Shown here in pieces: positions 10,248 to 19,209 of a stretch of 64,000 nucleotides of DNA. Source of the DNA: Chryseobacterium ureilyticum (GTDB lineage Bacteria > Bacteroidota > Bacteroidia > Flavobacteriales > Weeksellaceae). Location of the stretch: assembly GCF_900156735.1 (NCBI RefSeq), contig NZ_FTOL01000002.1, positions 1 to 64,000 on the forward strand, written 5' to 3'. The notes under the pieces were generated by a model. The model made no database searches and had not been told where the DNA came from. It was given only the letters and a program-made list of their open reading frames with translations. Position numbers and translations under genes: made by a program. How positions within the stretch are numbered: the stretch's first letter is position 1; each line of letters begins with the position of its first letter.

Positions 10248-10970
10248 TTAATTCATTCTTTCTGCCCATTGAAGAACTTCCGGAAGTTCCATATCGGAAA
10301 ATTCAATATGAATGACTCTTCTTTTTTTCCCATTAGTTGTTCTGTTTGAGCCATGTAGTGTAAGAGGTTTCATAAGCATTATTCCTCCTTTTTCCACATT
10401 ACAGATTTCTTCAGTTTCTACTGTCCAGTCAATAGTTTCCGGTCTGTAAATTCCTTTACTATGAGACGTTGGAATCACTTTTAACGCTCCGTTACTTTCA
10501 TCTGTATCATCCAGATGAATTCTGATGGTATAAATATTTTCCAAAACATTTAATGGAGGCTGAACCGCAAACTGATTCTGTTTTGTAGTCCAGGGACCAA
10601 AACCAGATAATTCCAGCTTCTTATCAACGGAAATGGTCAGATCCTGATGATAAGCCACATACCAATTAGATGTTTCAGGTTTATCAAAATAGATACTTTT
10701 AACCACAAAATATTTTTCTCCAAAGATATTCTTTACAACCTCTTTAATATTATCATTAAAGATGAAGTCTTTTATCTCTGGAATTTCCTTTAAAAACTGT
10801 CTTATTGCAAAAAGATCTTCTGACTTCCTGAAGTTGTCTCGTGAAGTATCAATATGATCTAAAACATTAATTATTCGTCCGACTTCTTCATCAGAAAAGA
10901 CCTTGTTTATAACTGAAAAGCCATATTTTTCAATATGGCTTTTGTATGTTTCTAAGTTTTTTAAACTCAT
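10248..10970 (-). CDS. Phytanoyl-CoA dioxygenase (PhyH) family protein
   Basis: The 240-residue protein has the Fe(II)/2-oxoglutarate oxygenase residues of the PhyH family: an HxD pair in 'VAYHQDLTISV', a distal histidine in 'PLTLHGSNRTT' and the 2OG-binding arginine in 'KKRRVIHIEF'. 'HLDDTDESNGALKVIPTSH' is a typical PhyH strand. Such enzymes hydroxylate small molecules or lipids; the substrate cannot be read from the sequence. It is soluble with no signal peptide. It lies 6 nt downstream of the symporter gene, so the two are probably co-transcribed; a dioxygenase acting on an imported dicarboxylate or amino acid is a possible but untested link. Confidence 0.85.
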   Translation of the reverse strand: MSLKNLETYKSHIEKYGFSVINKVFSDEEVGRIINVLDHIDTSRDNFRKSEDLFAIRQFLKEIPEIKDFIFNDNIKEVVKNIFGEKYFVVKSIYFDKPETSNWYVAYHQDLTISVDKKLELSGFGPWTTKQNQFAVQPPLNVLENIYTIRIHLDDTDESNGALKVIPTSHSKGIYRPETIDWTVETEEICNVEKGGIMLMKPLTLHGSNRTTNGKKRRVIHIEFSDMELPEVLQWAERMN

Positions 10971-10976
10971 TGATAT

Positions 10977-12227
10977 TTAAATTTTGTCTAAAGGTTCGGT
11001 TAACTGACCTTCCCACTTCGATACCGCTGAAGTCGCTAATGTATTTCCTAATACGTTCGTCATACTTCTTCCCATATCACAGAAGTGGTCAATTGGTAAG
11101 ATCAATGCAATTCCTTCTGGTGGAATACCAAACATTGAACACGTTGCCACAATGATTACCAAAGAAGCTCTCGGAACTCCGGCAATTCCCTTTGAAGTAA
11201 GCATCAGTACCAAAAGCATCGTGATCTGCTGTCCAAGCGTCATTTCAATACCGTAGATCTGTGCAATGAATATAGAAGCAAACGTCATATACATCATACT
11301 TCCATCAAGGTTAAACGAATATCCTAAAGGTAAGATGAAAGACACTACTCTGCTGTTACATCCAAATTTCTCAAGCTCTTCAACCAATTTCGGGAATACC
11401 GCTTCTGAACTTGTTGTAGAAAAGGCGATCAATAAAGGCTCTTTAATTCTTTTTAATAAATCAAATAAACGGTTTCCTAAGATAAAGTATCCAACCAGTA
11501 AAAGAACCAGCCAAAGCACACCTAACGCAAAGAAGAAGTCTCTTAAATAGATGGCATATACTTTAAAGATTTCAAAACCGTTGGTTGCCACTACCGCTGC
11601 AATAGCTCCCAATACCCCAAGAGGAGCAAACCACATAATATACCCTACCATTTTAAGAATACCATGAGCCATGATATCAAAAAGCTTTACTACAGGCTTA
11701 GAATATTCTTCTCCTAAATTGGCTAAAGCAACCCCAAACATAATGGCAAATACCACAATCTGTAATACCTCATTGGTAGCAAAGGCTTCAAATAAACTTT
11801 TTGGAATCATGTGCTTTACAAAATCTTCTAAAGAAAAGCTTTTACTGCTTTTCAATAGTTCATCTGCTGAAGCAACATCCTGAATTGGTAATTTGGTAAC
11901 ATGTCCCGGCTCAAGCCAGTTCACAAGGATCAACCCGATGAAAAGGGAAACCAAGGAAGCGGAAATAAACCAAAGCATAGCTTTTGTTCCTACTCTTCCT
12001 ATCATTTTGATGTCACTCATTTTGGCAATTCCCACTACAAGAGTTGTAAAAACCAAAGGCGCAATGATCATCTGTACCAGCCTGATGAATACGGTTCCCA
12101 ATAATTTTATATTCTTGGAAAAAGGTTCTGCACTCTCCGGATATTTCACGTGTACAAGTCCTCCAATCCCTACTCCCAGGATAAGCGCGATGATAATTGC
12201 TATAAAAAGTTTATTCTGTCCTTTCAT
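10977..12227 (-). CDS. Dicarboxylate/amino acid:cation symporter (DAACS family)
   Basis: This 416-residue membrane protein matches the GltP/DctA family: an opening 'LGVGIGGLVHVKYPESA', the serine-rich hairpin 'AFSTTSSEAVFPKLVEEL', the 'SFNLDGSMMYM' motif (the NMDGT-like cation site) and 'LPIDHFCDMGRSMTNVLGN' in the last core helix with its conserved Asp, Arg and Asn. Around eight membrane segments plus two hairpins are expected. It couples uptake of glutamate, aspartate or C4-dicarboxylates to Na+ or H+; which substrate is uncertain. It is followed 6 nt later by the PhyH gene and is divergent from the BON gene. Confidence 0.92.
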   Translation of the reverse strand: MKGQNKLFIAIIIALILGVGIGGLVHVKYPESAEPFSKNIKLLGTVFIRLVQMIIAPLVFTTLVVGIAKMSDIKMIGRVGTKAMLWFISASLVSLFIGLILVNWLEPGHVTKLPIQDVASADELLKSSKSFSLEDFVKHMIPKSLFEAFATNEVLQIVVFAIMFGVALANLGEEYSKPVVKLFDIMAHGILKMVGYIMWFAPLGVLGAIAAVVATNGFEIFKVYAIYLRDFFFALGVLWLVLLLVGYFILGNRLFDLLKRIKEPLLIAFSTTSSEAVFPKLVEELEKFGCNSRVVSFILPLGYSFNLDGSMMYMTFASIFIAQIYGIEMTLGQQITMLLVLMLTSKGIAGVPRASLVIIVATCSMFGIPPEGIALILPIDHFCDMGRSMTNVLGNTLATSAVSKWEGQLTEPLDKI

Positions 12228-12389
12228 ATATATAGTTCAATTTGCGCAAATATAATGGTTTTTGAATTGACAGAAGATTTTCTTCAATGTCTGTTAATTT
12301 TACATTAAGTTTTTAATACCTAAAAATTAAAACACTGATTCAGAAAATATTGTAAAAATTTTAAGAAAGATTTATTGAATTTTTATTCT

Positions 12390-12417
12390 TTTGGTACAAA
12401 TTTTATTATTACATTTG
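12390..12417 (+). promoter_or_regulatory. Candidate Bacteroidota promoter for BON operon
   Basis: An exact TAnnTTTG -7 box (TACATTTG, 12410-12417) lies 30 nt before the BON gene ATG. TTTG at 12390-12393 could be the -33 element, though the 16-nt spacer is at the short end of the usual range. Confidence 0.5.
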
Positions 12418-12447
12418 ATTGTATAACAACATTAATAAATATACAAT

Positions 12448-12936
12448 ATGAAAAAAACTATCGCAATGGCTGCATTAGCTGTAGCTGTATCTTTCGGGGC
12501 AGTTTCTTGTAAAAAGAAAGTTTCTGATGCCGATCTTCAGACTCAGGCTACAACTGTAGTAACTTCTAATCCCAATGCTTCTGTTGAAGTAAAAGAAGGT
12601 GTGGCTCACTTAAGCGGAACTTTCGCGGACCAAGCGTCTAAAGATGCTATGATTGCACAATTAAAGGCAATTCAAGGAGTAAAAGACGTAATGGATATGT
12701 CTAAAGTTGAAGTAACTCCAGCTCCGGCACCTGTTGAAACTAAATCTGCTGTAGATCCTGCTGTTCAGAAAAAAGTTCAGGATGCTGTAAAAGATTTCCC
12801 TACTGTAAAAGTAGAAGTTATCAATGACGAGCTTACCCTTACAGGAAATGTTTCTCAGGAGCAGGCTAAAAAAATTAAGCAGTCTGTTGACGCTTTAAAA
12901 GTTGGTAAAGTTAAATTTAACTACACTGTAAAATAA
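12448..12936 (+). CDS. BON-domain lipoprotein
   Basis: The 162-residue protein begins with a lipoprotein signal (MKKTIAMAALAVAVSFGAVSC, lipobox AVSC). Two BON-like repeats follow: one around residues 25-85 ('NPNASVEVKEGVAHLSGT') and one around 103-162 ('DFPTVKVEVINDELTLTGNV'), joined by a Pro/Ala linker ('VTPAPAPVETKS'). BON domains bind phospholipid or membrane surfaces and are found in OsmY-like periplasmic proteins. The next gene starts 10 nt downstream and carries a related BON-like N-terminus, so they look like a functional pair in envelope maintenance. That role is inferred. Confidence 0.85.
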   Translation: MKKTIAMAALAVAVSFGAVSCKKKVSDADLQTQATTVVTSNPNASVEVKEGVAHLSGTFADQASKDAMIAQLKAIQGVKDVMDMSKVEVTPAPAPVETKSAVDPAVQKKVQDAVKDFPTVKVEVINDELTLTGNVSQEQAKKIKQSVDALKVGKVKFNYTVK

Positions 12937-12946
12937 TTAATTTAAG

Positions 12947-13366
12947 ATGAGTACATTACAAGATAAATATTCAAGCGTAGTATCAGCTGCTCAGTCTGCT
13001 GGAATTTCAAATCTACAGGTTCAGGAACAAGACGGAATTTTATATGTTTCCGGAGATGCTTCCAATACCGCTGCAAAAGACGCAGTTTGGAATGCTTTAG
13101 GAGCTATTGATTCTACTTATTCAGCTTCAGATATCAATATTGACGTACAGGTTGCAGGTCTTGCTTCAGGTGCTTCTCTTGTTGTTGCTACTGAAGAGTC
13201 TAACTTAAACATCAGACAGGAGCCTTCTACTGAAGCTGCTGTAGTAGGTAAAGCTGCAAAAGGAGCTTCTGTAACTTTAATTGAGCAGACTTCTGATGAC
13301 TGGTGGAAAGTAAAAACTGCCGACGGACAGGAAGGATATGCTTATTCAAGATATTTAAAAGCATAA
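12947..13366 (+). CDS. BON-like/SH3b two-domain protein, no signal peptide
   Basis: The 139-residue protein has a BON-like N-terminal half ('SNLQVQEQDGILYVSGDA', residues about 1-70) and a bacterial SH3 domain at about 75-139 ('SNLNIRQEPSTEAAVVGKA', 'DDWWKVKTADGQEGYAYSRYL'). SH3b domains normally act outside the cytoplasm on cell wall, yet this protein opens with MSTLQDKYSSVVSAAQS, which has no hydrophobic signal, and no longer start is available because the previous stop lies 10 nt upstream. It is therefore cytoplasmic or exported by an unknown route. A strong terminator follows. Confident in domains, unsure of location. Confidence 0.82.
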   Translation: MSTLQDKYSSVVSAAQSAGISNLQVQEQDGILYVSGDASNTAAKDAVWNALGAIDSTYSASDINIDVQVAGLASGASLVVATEESNLNIRQEPSTEAAVVGKAAKGASVTLIEQTSDDWWKVKTADGQEGYAYSRYLKA

Positions 13367-13390
13367 AAAATTATAGAAATTTTTCTAGGA

Positions 13391-13419
13391 AACATCCCAA
13401 TCTTGGGATGTTTTTTTAT
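13391..13419 (+). terminator. Rho-independent terminator of BON operon
   Basis: A 10-bp stem (13391-13400 with 13403-13412) with a very short loop is followed by a run of seven T. Confidence 0.88.
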
Positions 13420-13440
13420 TTTTACGCTTTGAAATGCTAA

Positions 13441-16143
13441 ATGAAGAAAATCTTACTGCTATTGTTTGGGTTATTCAGTTTTCTGATGATTCATGCCCAA
13501 AAACTGCATATTGACGGAAAAGTAACTGATCTGGAAAAGAAGCCTGTAGAAAATGCGACTATTTATCTGCTCAAGGCTAAAGATTCTTCAATCATCAATT
13601 ATACGGCAACCAATAAAGAGGGTAAATTTTCATTAAAAATAGATGAGGTAAGTGAACCGTCCCTTTTAAAAATTGATACCGAAAAGTCATCCTATTCAAA
13701 ATCATTTGAAAAGATTGAGCAGTCTTTATCTTTAGACGATATAACTCTTGAAAGCAAAAAAATAATCAATATTGATGAAGTAAAGATTACCGTTTCTCCA
13801 GTCAAAATAAAAAATGATACCATAGAATTCAATGCTTCAGCAATCAAAGTACGTCCTGACAGTCAGGTTGAAGAACTTTTAAAGCAGATTCCGGGGGTAG
13901 AGGTCAGTAATGACGGAAAAATTACAGCTAATGGTAAAACCGTAGATCAGATTATGGTCAATGGCAAAGTATTTTTTGATAAAGACGGTAAAATTGCCCT
14001 ACAGAATCTTCCTGCTGATATTATTAAAAACATTCAGTTTACCACTACCAAAACCAAGGAGGAAGAACTTACCGGAAAAGCTCCTAAATCTCAAAATACA
14101 ACCATCAATTTCAACATTGATGAAAAGAAAAATAAAGGACTTATGTCCAAAATACTTGCTGGCTATGGCTCAGATAAACGATATGAAGGCAATGTTTTTC
14201 TAAATTATTTTAAAGGAGATACCAAGATCAGTCTTTTAGCTTCCTCCAATAATATCAATTCAAAAAATGCTTCGGCAGATAATGTTTTTGATAGTATGGG
14301 ACGTGGCGGTGCGCAGAAAAGTGCCGGTGGAATTCAGAAATATTCCACGATTGGGCTGAATTATAATGATAAACTTGGAAAAAATTCGGATCTCGATAAC
14401 CTTAGTTTAAGATATACGGATTCTGATGGAGAAACCCGTTCAAAAGTATCCAAAACTACTCTTCTTCCCAATAATACCCTTCAGACCAACTCTGAAAGCA
14501 GCAATAACAGCGAATCCAAACAATATAATTTTAATGGTTCTGTGCGAATCAATCTGGATTCATTGACTAATATTTACATCTCTCCTTCTTTTTCAAAGAC
14601 AGAAAATTTCAGCTTAGGAAATTCAAAATCGTTTACTTTAAAAGATGATAAGCTTCTGAATGAAAGTCAAAGTTCAACCCAGACCAAAGGAGACAATAAT
14701 ACATTTGGCTCCAGCGTTTATTTATTCCGAAATTTTAAGAATAAAAGGAGAACCTTAACTGCGACGATCAACAGCAGTATTTCAGAGTCTAAGAATGATA
14801 ATATTAATCAGTCTTTAAATACATTTTACGGTGACTCCGGTACGACTACAGATAATCGTAATCAACTGCAAAAAACTTTATCACAAAACAGTAATTACAG
14901 CTTCAGCACAGAATATACGGAACCTATCTCGGATTCTGCGACTGTAACTCTTGGGTTACAATATAGCTCAAAACTGTCACGAGATCTAAGAGATTTCAAT
15001 GATTTTGATCCTATTACAGGAAAATATTCTCAATACAACACCAACCTTTCGAATAGTGTGGATCAAACGTTTAATCAACTTTCACCGTCTCTTTCTGTTT
15101 ATTTACACAAAAAGAAATTCAATAGTTGGGCAACTGTGAATTTTGATATTTCAGATATGGATGTCAGTTCTGTATTCAAAGGTCAGGAGTATGATTTACA
15201 GAAAAATTTCGTCCTTCCAAGATATGCAGCCAACTTTCAATATTCTTTTGCAGAACGAAAATCATTGTCATTAACCAATTCGGCAAGTTTCACAATTCCT
15301 GATCCTGGAAAATTAATTCCTTATAGAGATGAAGCCAATCCATTAATTACTTATACCGGAAATCCTGATCTGAAAAACACATGGGCAAATGAAACAAACC
15401 TTTCCTTCAACAGTTTTAATATGATAAAAAATATTAATTACTATATCGTTGCTGGATTTACCTATAGAAATAATGATGTGACTAATTTCTCCCAGTACGA
15501 CAGCTCCGGAAAGCAGATTGTCACTTACAGTAATATCAGTGGAAATAAAACGTTCAACGTAAGCTTCGGTTTAACCAAAATTTTTAAATGGAATGATAAT
15601 AAACTTAGCATTTCACCAAAATTCGGGATGAATTATAGTTACAACAACGGGTTTATTGAAGGTGAAACTTTTAAAAGCAGATCATATAACTTTACGCCAG
15701 GGCTGAATCTAAATTATGAGATTAAAAATAAATTTACAATAAAACCATCTTATAGTCTTGGATACAGCTTTTCAGATTATACCAACTATAATGTAGACAG
15801 AGCCAATACAGCAATTCAATCTTTAAAACTTGAAATGACCAATTATCTGTTCCAAAGCAGATTCGTCATAGGAAATGATTTTTCATACAATACAAACTCC
15901 AACATTGCACCCGGATTTAAAAAAGATTTTTATTTCTGGAATACGAGTTTGGGATATTCATTCTATAACAAACAATTTACCGCGAGAATTAAGATTTATG
16001 ATGTTTTGAATCAAAATCAAAGTGTTAAAAAGACCATTACAGATTCTTATTTTGAAGACCGTGAAGAGCTAATCCTGAAACGATACGTCATGTTTTCTCT
16101 GAGTATGAAGCTTAATAAATTTGCAGGCAAAAAGAAAAAATAA
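13441..16143 (+). CDS. Outer-membrane beta-barrel protein, TonB-receptor-like
   Basis: The 900-residue protein has a signal peptide (ends 'FLMIHAQ'), a carboxypeptidase regulatory-like domain at about 21-100 ('LHIDGKVTDLEKKPVENATI', 'NKEGKFSLKI'), a plug-like segment at about 140-200 ('VEELLKQIPGVEVSNDGKI', 'QIMVNGKVFFD', 'LPADIIKNIQ') and a long Ser/Asn/Tyr-rich barrel. This is the OMP_b-brl_3 type of Bacteroidota outer-membrane family related to TonB-dependent receptors. No TonB box was identified, and it ends in 'FAGKKKK' rather than an aromatic residue. No SusD partner is next to it, so polysaccharide uptake is not indicated; the ligand is unknown. A weak terminator follows at 16175. Confidence 0.88.
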   Translation: MKKILLLLFGLFSFLMIHAQKLHIDGKVTDLEKKPVENATIYLLKAKDSSIINYTATNKEGKFSLKIDEVSEPSLLKIDTEKSSYSKSFEKIEQSLSLDDITLESKKIINIDEVKITVSPVKIKNDTIEFNASAIKVRPDSQVEELLKQIPGVEVSNDGKITANGKTVDQIMVNGKVFFDKDGKIALQNLPADIIKNIQFTTTKTKEEELTGKAPKSQNTTINFNIDEKKNKGLMSKILAGYGSDKRYEGNVFLNYFKGDTKISLLASSNNINSKNASADNVFDSMGRGGAQKSAGGIQKYSTIGLNYNDKLGKNSDLDNLSLRYTDSDGETRSKVSKTTLLPNNTLQTNSESSNNSESKQYNFNGSVRINLDSLTNIYISPSFSKTENFSLGNSKSFTLKDDKLLNESQSSTQTKGDNNTFGSSVYLFRNFKNKRRTLTATINSSISESKNDNINQSLNTFYGDSGTTTDNRNQLQKTLSQNSNYSFSTEYTEPISDSATVTLGLQYSSKLSRDLRDFNDFDPITGKYSQYNTNLSNSVDQTFNQLSPSLSVYLHKKKFNSWATVNFDISDMDVSSVFKGQEYDLQKNFVLPRYAANFQYSFAERKSLSLTNSASFTIPDPGKLIPYRDEANPLITYTGNPDLKNTWANETNLSFNSFNMIKNINYYIVAGFTYRNNDVTNFSQYDSSGKQIVTYSNISGNKTFNVSFGLTKIFKWNDNKLSISPKFGMNYSYNNGFIEGETFKSRSYNFTPGLNLNYEIKNKFTIKPSYSLGYSFSDYTNYNVDRANTAIQSLKLEMTNYLFQSRFVIGNDFSYNTNSNIAPGFKKDFYFWNTSLGYSFYNKQFTARIKIYDVLNQNQSVKKTITDSYFEDREELILKRYVMFSLSMKLNKFAGKKKK

Positions 16144-16174
16144 ACACCATACTTTTATATATATTTTTAGAAAC

Positions 16175-16199
16175 GGTCGGGAAAATTCCTGACCTTTTT
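16175..16199 (+). terminator. Rho-independent terminator after barrel gene
   Basis: A 7-bp stem with one G-T pair (16175-16181 with 16188-16194), loop AAAATT, then five T residues. Confidence 0.7.
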
Positions 16200-16202
16200 G
16201 TT

Positions 16203-16380
16203 TCACAAAAGTTTTTATAATACCTAAGTTATTTTTGAGTGGCTACTAACTGTTTGAGAAGCACACTTGAGTTTTTTGAAAATCTCCATTCTTCACTTAC
16301 TTTTCTACTGAAACACTAATATTCCCCTCCGCTGGAGGGGTGTCAAAAATTCTTTAATTTTTTGACGGGGTGGTTACATC
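16203..16380 (+). repeat. Dispersed ~180-bp intergenic repeat, copy A
   Basis: This copy is homologous over its length to the reverse complement of 19210-19389. The two share an exact 25-nt core (16225-16249 against 19345-19369 reversed) and an exact 17-nt block (16359-16375 against 19218-19234 reversed). The right part holds two hairpins: CCCCTCC/GGAGGGG (16324-16340) and GTCAAAAA/TTTTTGAC further right. It fills most of the 373-bp gap between the barrel gene and the CocE-type gene. The remaining bases to 16516 show no gene. Confidence 0.85.
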
Positions 16381-16516
16381 CGCACAACGCCTAAAACTTT
16401 TATACCTTTCACAATCAGAAGTAAAAATTCAATATAAATCTATTTTTGAAAGAAGATTCGTCTGATAAAATACTATGAAAGTATTTTTATTTCTAAATTA
16501 GCCACAAATTTTACTT

Positions 16517-18376
16517 ATGAAGACCCATATTTCAGTTTTATTCATTCTCTTTTTCATTCTTGGAAAGGCTCAGAAAGCGGAACAGCCAGACAGTTTTGTG
16601 AAAGATAATTTTACCAAGAAAGAGTTTTATATTCCAATGCGTGACGGCGTTAAGCTTTTCACAGCTGTTTATATTCCAAAAGATGCTTCCAATAAAAATA
16701 AATATCCGTTTCTGATGCAGAGAACATGCTACAGCATCGCTCCATACGGAGAAAATGAATATAAAACGAAAGTAGGTCCCAACTCTTTCCTGATGAAAGA
16801 TAAATATATTTTTGTGTATCAGGATGTACGTGGAAGATATATGAGTGAAGGAACGTTTACAAATATGACCCCACAAGTGGAACATAAAACAAAAAAGGAT
16901 GTTGACGAAAGTACAGATACTTACGATACTATTGAATGGCTTTTAAAGAATGTTAAAGATAATAATGGCAAGGTGGGACAATTCGGAACTTCTTATCCAG
17001 GATTCTATACTGCTGTAGGGACATTGGCACAACATCCGGCATTGGTTGCTTCTTCTCCTCAGGCTCCTATTTCCGACTTCTGGAACGATGATTTCCTTCA
17101 CAACGGAAGATTTATGCTTGGGTATTTCAGAACATTCCCTGTTTTCGGAGTACAGAAGACAAAACCTGAAAATAAGGCATGGTACATGGATTCTTTTATT
17201 AAGCAGACTTCAGAAGACGGCTTAAAATTCTATAGAGATATGGGAACTCTGAAAGATGGTTATGAAAAATATTATAAAGATAATTTCTTCATGACAGAAA
17301 TTATGAACCATCCCAATTATGATGAATTCTGGCAGAAAAGAGGATTATTACCTCATTTAAAAAACATCAACCATGCGGTAATGACCGTTGGAGGTTGGTT
17401 TGATGCAGAAGATCTTTCAGGACCTTTAAATATCTATAAAACCATTGAGAAGACAAGTCCTAAAGCTAAAAACACAATTGTGATGGGACCTTTCTCACAT
17501 GGTGGCTGGTCTCAGGAACAAGGGAAGCATTTCCATAGTGAAACCTATTTTGGAGACAGCATTGCTACTTATTATCAGAAAAATATAGAAACAAAATTCT
17601 TCACTCATTATCTGAAAGGAAATACAAAAGAAGATGCAGGACTCCCTGAAGCCTTGATGTATGACACCGGAGCAAAAGTGTGGAAGGAATTCACTTCTTA
17701 TCCTCCTAAAAATGCACAGAAGGTTAATTTCTATTTAGCTGATAAAACTTTAAAAAAATCATCAGGACAAGGTTTTTCAGAATATTACAGTGACCCGAAT
17801 AATCCTGTTTTAAGCTCTGATCATTTAAAGGATTTCAATGGTTTTACACCAAAAAATTATATGTCGGAAGATCAGCGATTTTCTGTTGGAAGACCTGATG
17901 TATTAACGTTCACTACGGATGCTCTGACAGAAGATATTACTTTCGCTGGAGAAATCATGGCTAAGCTTAACATTTCCTCTTCTTCTACGGATGCAGACTT
18001 TGCGGTAAAGCTGATTGATGTTTATCCTGAAGATTTTAAACCCTCAGAAAAGAAAGACGGAGTTATTTATGGAAACTACCACCAGATGGTAAGAAGCGAG
18101 ATTATGCCTGCAAGGTTCAGAAATACTAAAGAGAAAGGAGAAGCGTTAGTTCCTGATCAGAAAACAGCTGTAAATTTCAGACTTCAGGATGTAGTTCACA
18201 CCTTCAAAAAAGGACACAAAATTCAGATTCAGATCAGCAGTACGTGGTTCCCGCTTTTTGCTTTAAATCCACAGAAGTTTATGGAGAATCCAAATTTTGC
18301 CACGAAAGAAGATTATACTAAAGCATTGATTAAAGTGTTTGGTGACAGTTCTATTGAAGCTGAAATCTTAAAATAA
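16517..18376 (+). CDS. CocE/NonD-type hydrolase (X-Pro dipeptidyl-peptidase, S15-like)
   Basis: The 619-residue protein has a signal peptide (MKTHISVLFILFFILGKAQ). The alpha/beta-hydrolase domain shows 'RDGVKLFTAVYIPKD', the nucleophile elbow 'GQFGTSYPGFYTAVG' (catalytic Ser), 'GGWFDAEDLSGPLN' (catalytic Asp) and 'GPFSHGGWSQEQG' (catalytic His). The C-terminal part from about 400 is the jelly-roll domain of the family ('FAGEIMAKLNISSSSTDADF'). Members are alpha-amino-acid ester hydrolases, X-Pro aminopeptidases or glutaryl acylases; specificity cannot be read here. It stands alone between repeat copy A and a terminator. Likely periplasmic. Confidence 0.9.
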   Translation: MKTHISVLFILFFILGKAQKAEQPDSFVKDNFTKKEFYIPMRDGVKLFTAVYIPKDASNKNKYPFLMQRTCYSIAPYGENEYKTKVGPNSFLMKDKYIFVYQDVRGRYMSEGTFTNMTPQVEHKTKKDVDESTDTYDTIEWLLKNVKDNNGKVGQFGTSYPGFYTAVGTLAQHPALVASSPQAPISDFWNDDFLHNGRFMLGYFRTFPVFGVQKTKPENKAWYMDSFIKQTSEDGLKFYRDMGTLKDGYEKYYKDNFFMTEIMNHPNYDEFWQKRGLLPHLKNINHAVMTVGGWFDAEDLSGPLNIYKTIEKTSPKAKNTIVMGPFSHGGWSQEQGKHFHSETYFGDSIATYYQKNIETKFFTHYLKGNTKEDAGLPEALMYDTGAKVWKEFTSYPPKNAQKVNFYLADKTLKKSSGQGFSEYYSDPNNPVLSSDHLKDFNGFTPKNYMSEDQRFSVGRPDVLTFTTDALTEDITFAGEIMAKLNISSSSTDADFAVKLIDVYPEDFKPSEKKDGVIYGNYHQMVRSEIMPARFRNTKEKGEALVPDQKTAVNFRLQDVVHTFKKGHKIQIQISSTWFPLFALNPQKFMENPNFATKEDYTKALIKVFGDSSIEAEILK

Positions 18377-18378
18377 TT

Positions 18379-18411
18379 AAAAACGCTGTTCATCTGAACA
18401 GCGTTTTTGTT
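18379..18411 (+). terminator. Rho-independent terminator after CocE-type gene
   Basis: A 14-bp stem (18379-18392 with 18395-18408) with loop TC, T-rich on the plus side and A-rich on the minus side. Confidence 0.88.
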
Positions 18412-18419
18412 TTTTGGGT

Positions 18420-18546
18420 ATCTCGCGGATTAAGTTGATTTTGTGAATCATTATTATAAAAGAATAATTTCATTTCCCACTGATTGCACAGATTTTCACA
18501 GATGATTAAGCGAACATCTGCATGATTTGCTGAATCTGCGAGAGTT
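18420..18546. repeat. Possible degenerate intergenic repeat (ATCTGC-type)
   Basis: The stretch carries related short units: 'TCTCGCGGATTAAG' at 18420, 'GATTGCACAGATTTTCACAG' near 18482-18501, 'GAACATCTGCATGATTTGC' and 'GAATCTGCGAGAG' at the end. Opening TCTCGCGGAT and closing ATCTGCGAGA form imperfect inverted ends. I know similar 'AATCTGCGAGA / CACAGATT' spacers from Bacteroidota genomes. There is only one copy here, so this is tentative. Confidence 0.4.
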
Positions 18547-19158
18547 TTATTCTTCAATCGTCCTGAAAGTAAGGTTTACTCTTGGAGTTTTTACTTTTGT
18601 TGTGGGAGGAAGCCTGTGAAGCCAGTTTTCTTGAGTGGTTCCTTTCATAATTAATAAACTTCCGTTTTCCAGGAATATTTCTACCTTTTCTTTTGTTGTT
18701 TTATGTTTGAATAAGAATTTTCTTTCTGCTCCAAAAGTCAGAGAAGCAATTGCTCCGTGCTTTTTCAAATCTGTTTCTCCATCACTGTGGTATGCCATAC
18801 CTTCACTTCCGTCATGGTATAAATTAAGCAGACAGGAATTGTAAGTTTCACCTGAAACTTCTTCACATTTTTTCTTTAATTTCAATAATTCCGGGGTCCA
18901 GAATTTGGCATATTTCGTTCTGTTGGAATAAGTATATTCAAATTCTTTTTCTCCGAACCATGCTACTTTTCGCTTGGTTAAAATTAATTTACCAAAGACT
19001 ATTGCCTCATCATGCTGCCAGGGAATCTGATTGAAAAGATAATCATAATAAATATCAGCCTCCTCTTGTGAGAAAACTTTTCCATAATACAGAACCGTTC
19101 CATCATTGGGAAGGAGACTTAAAGGATAATCTGGTGTTTCATCGAACAGGCTGAGCAT
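18547..19158 (-). CDS. alkB: AlkB-type alpha-ketoglutarate-dependent DNA repair dioxygenase
   Basis: The 203-residue protein has the AlkB-like 2OG-Fe(II) signature: 'AYHSDGETDLKKHGAIASLT' (HxD iron ligands), 'TQENWLHRLPPT' (distal His) and 'PRVNLTFRTI' (2OG-binding arginines). 'GAERKFLFKHKTT' is the usual strand between. The enzyme oxidatively removes N1-methyladenine and N3-methylcytosine lesions. Its length and 'NLYHDGSEGMAYHSDGE' look more like the ALKBH2/3 side of the family than E. coli AlkB. It is downstream of and co-oriented with the Ada-like gene (19409-20251), but the 250-bp gap is filled by repeat copy B. Confidence 0.92.
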   Translation of the reverse strand: MLSLFDETPDYPLSLLPNDGTVLYYGKVFSQEEADIYYDYLFNQIPWQHDEAIVFGKLILTKRKVAWFGEKEFEYTYSNRTKYAKFWTPELLKLKKKCEEVSGETYNSCLLNLYHDGSEGMAYHSDGETDLKKHGAIASLTFGAERKFLFKHKTTKEKVEIFLENGSLLIMKGTTQENWLHRLPPTTKVKTPRVNLTFRTIEE

Positions 19159-19209
19159 TATTTTTAATTTTGGTAATACAAATTACGTAATGTTTTTTGG
19201 AAAGGAAAT

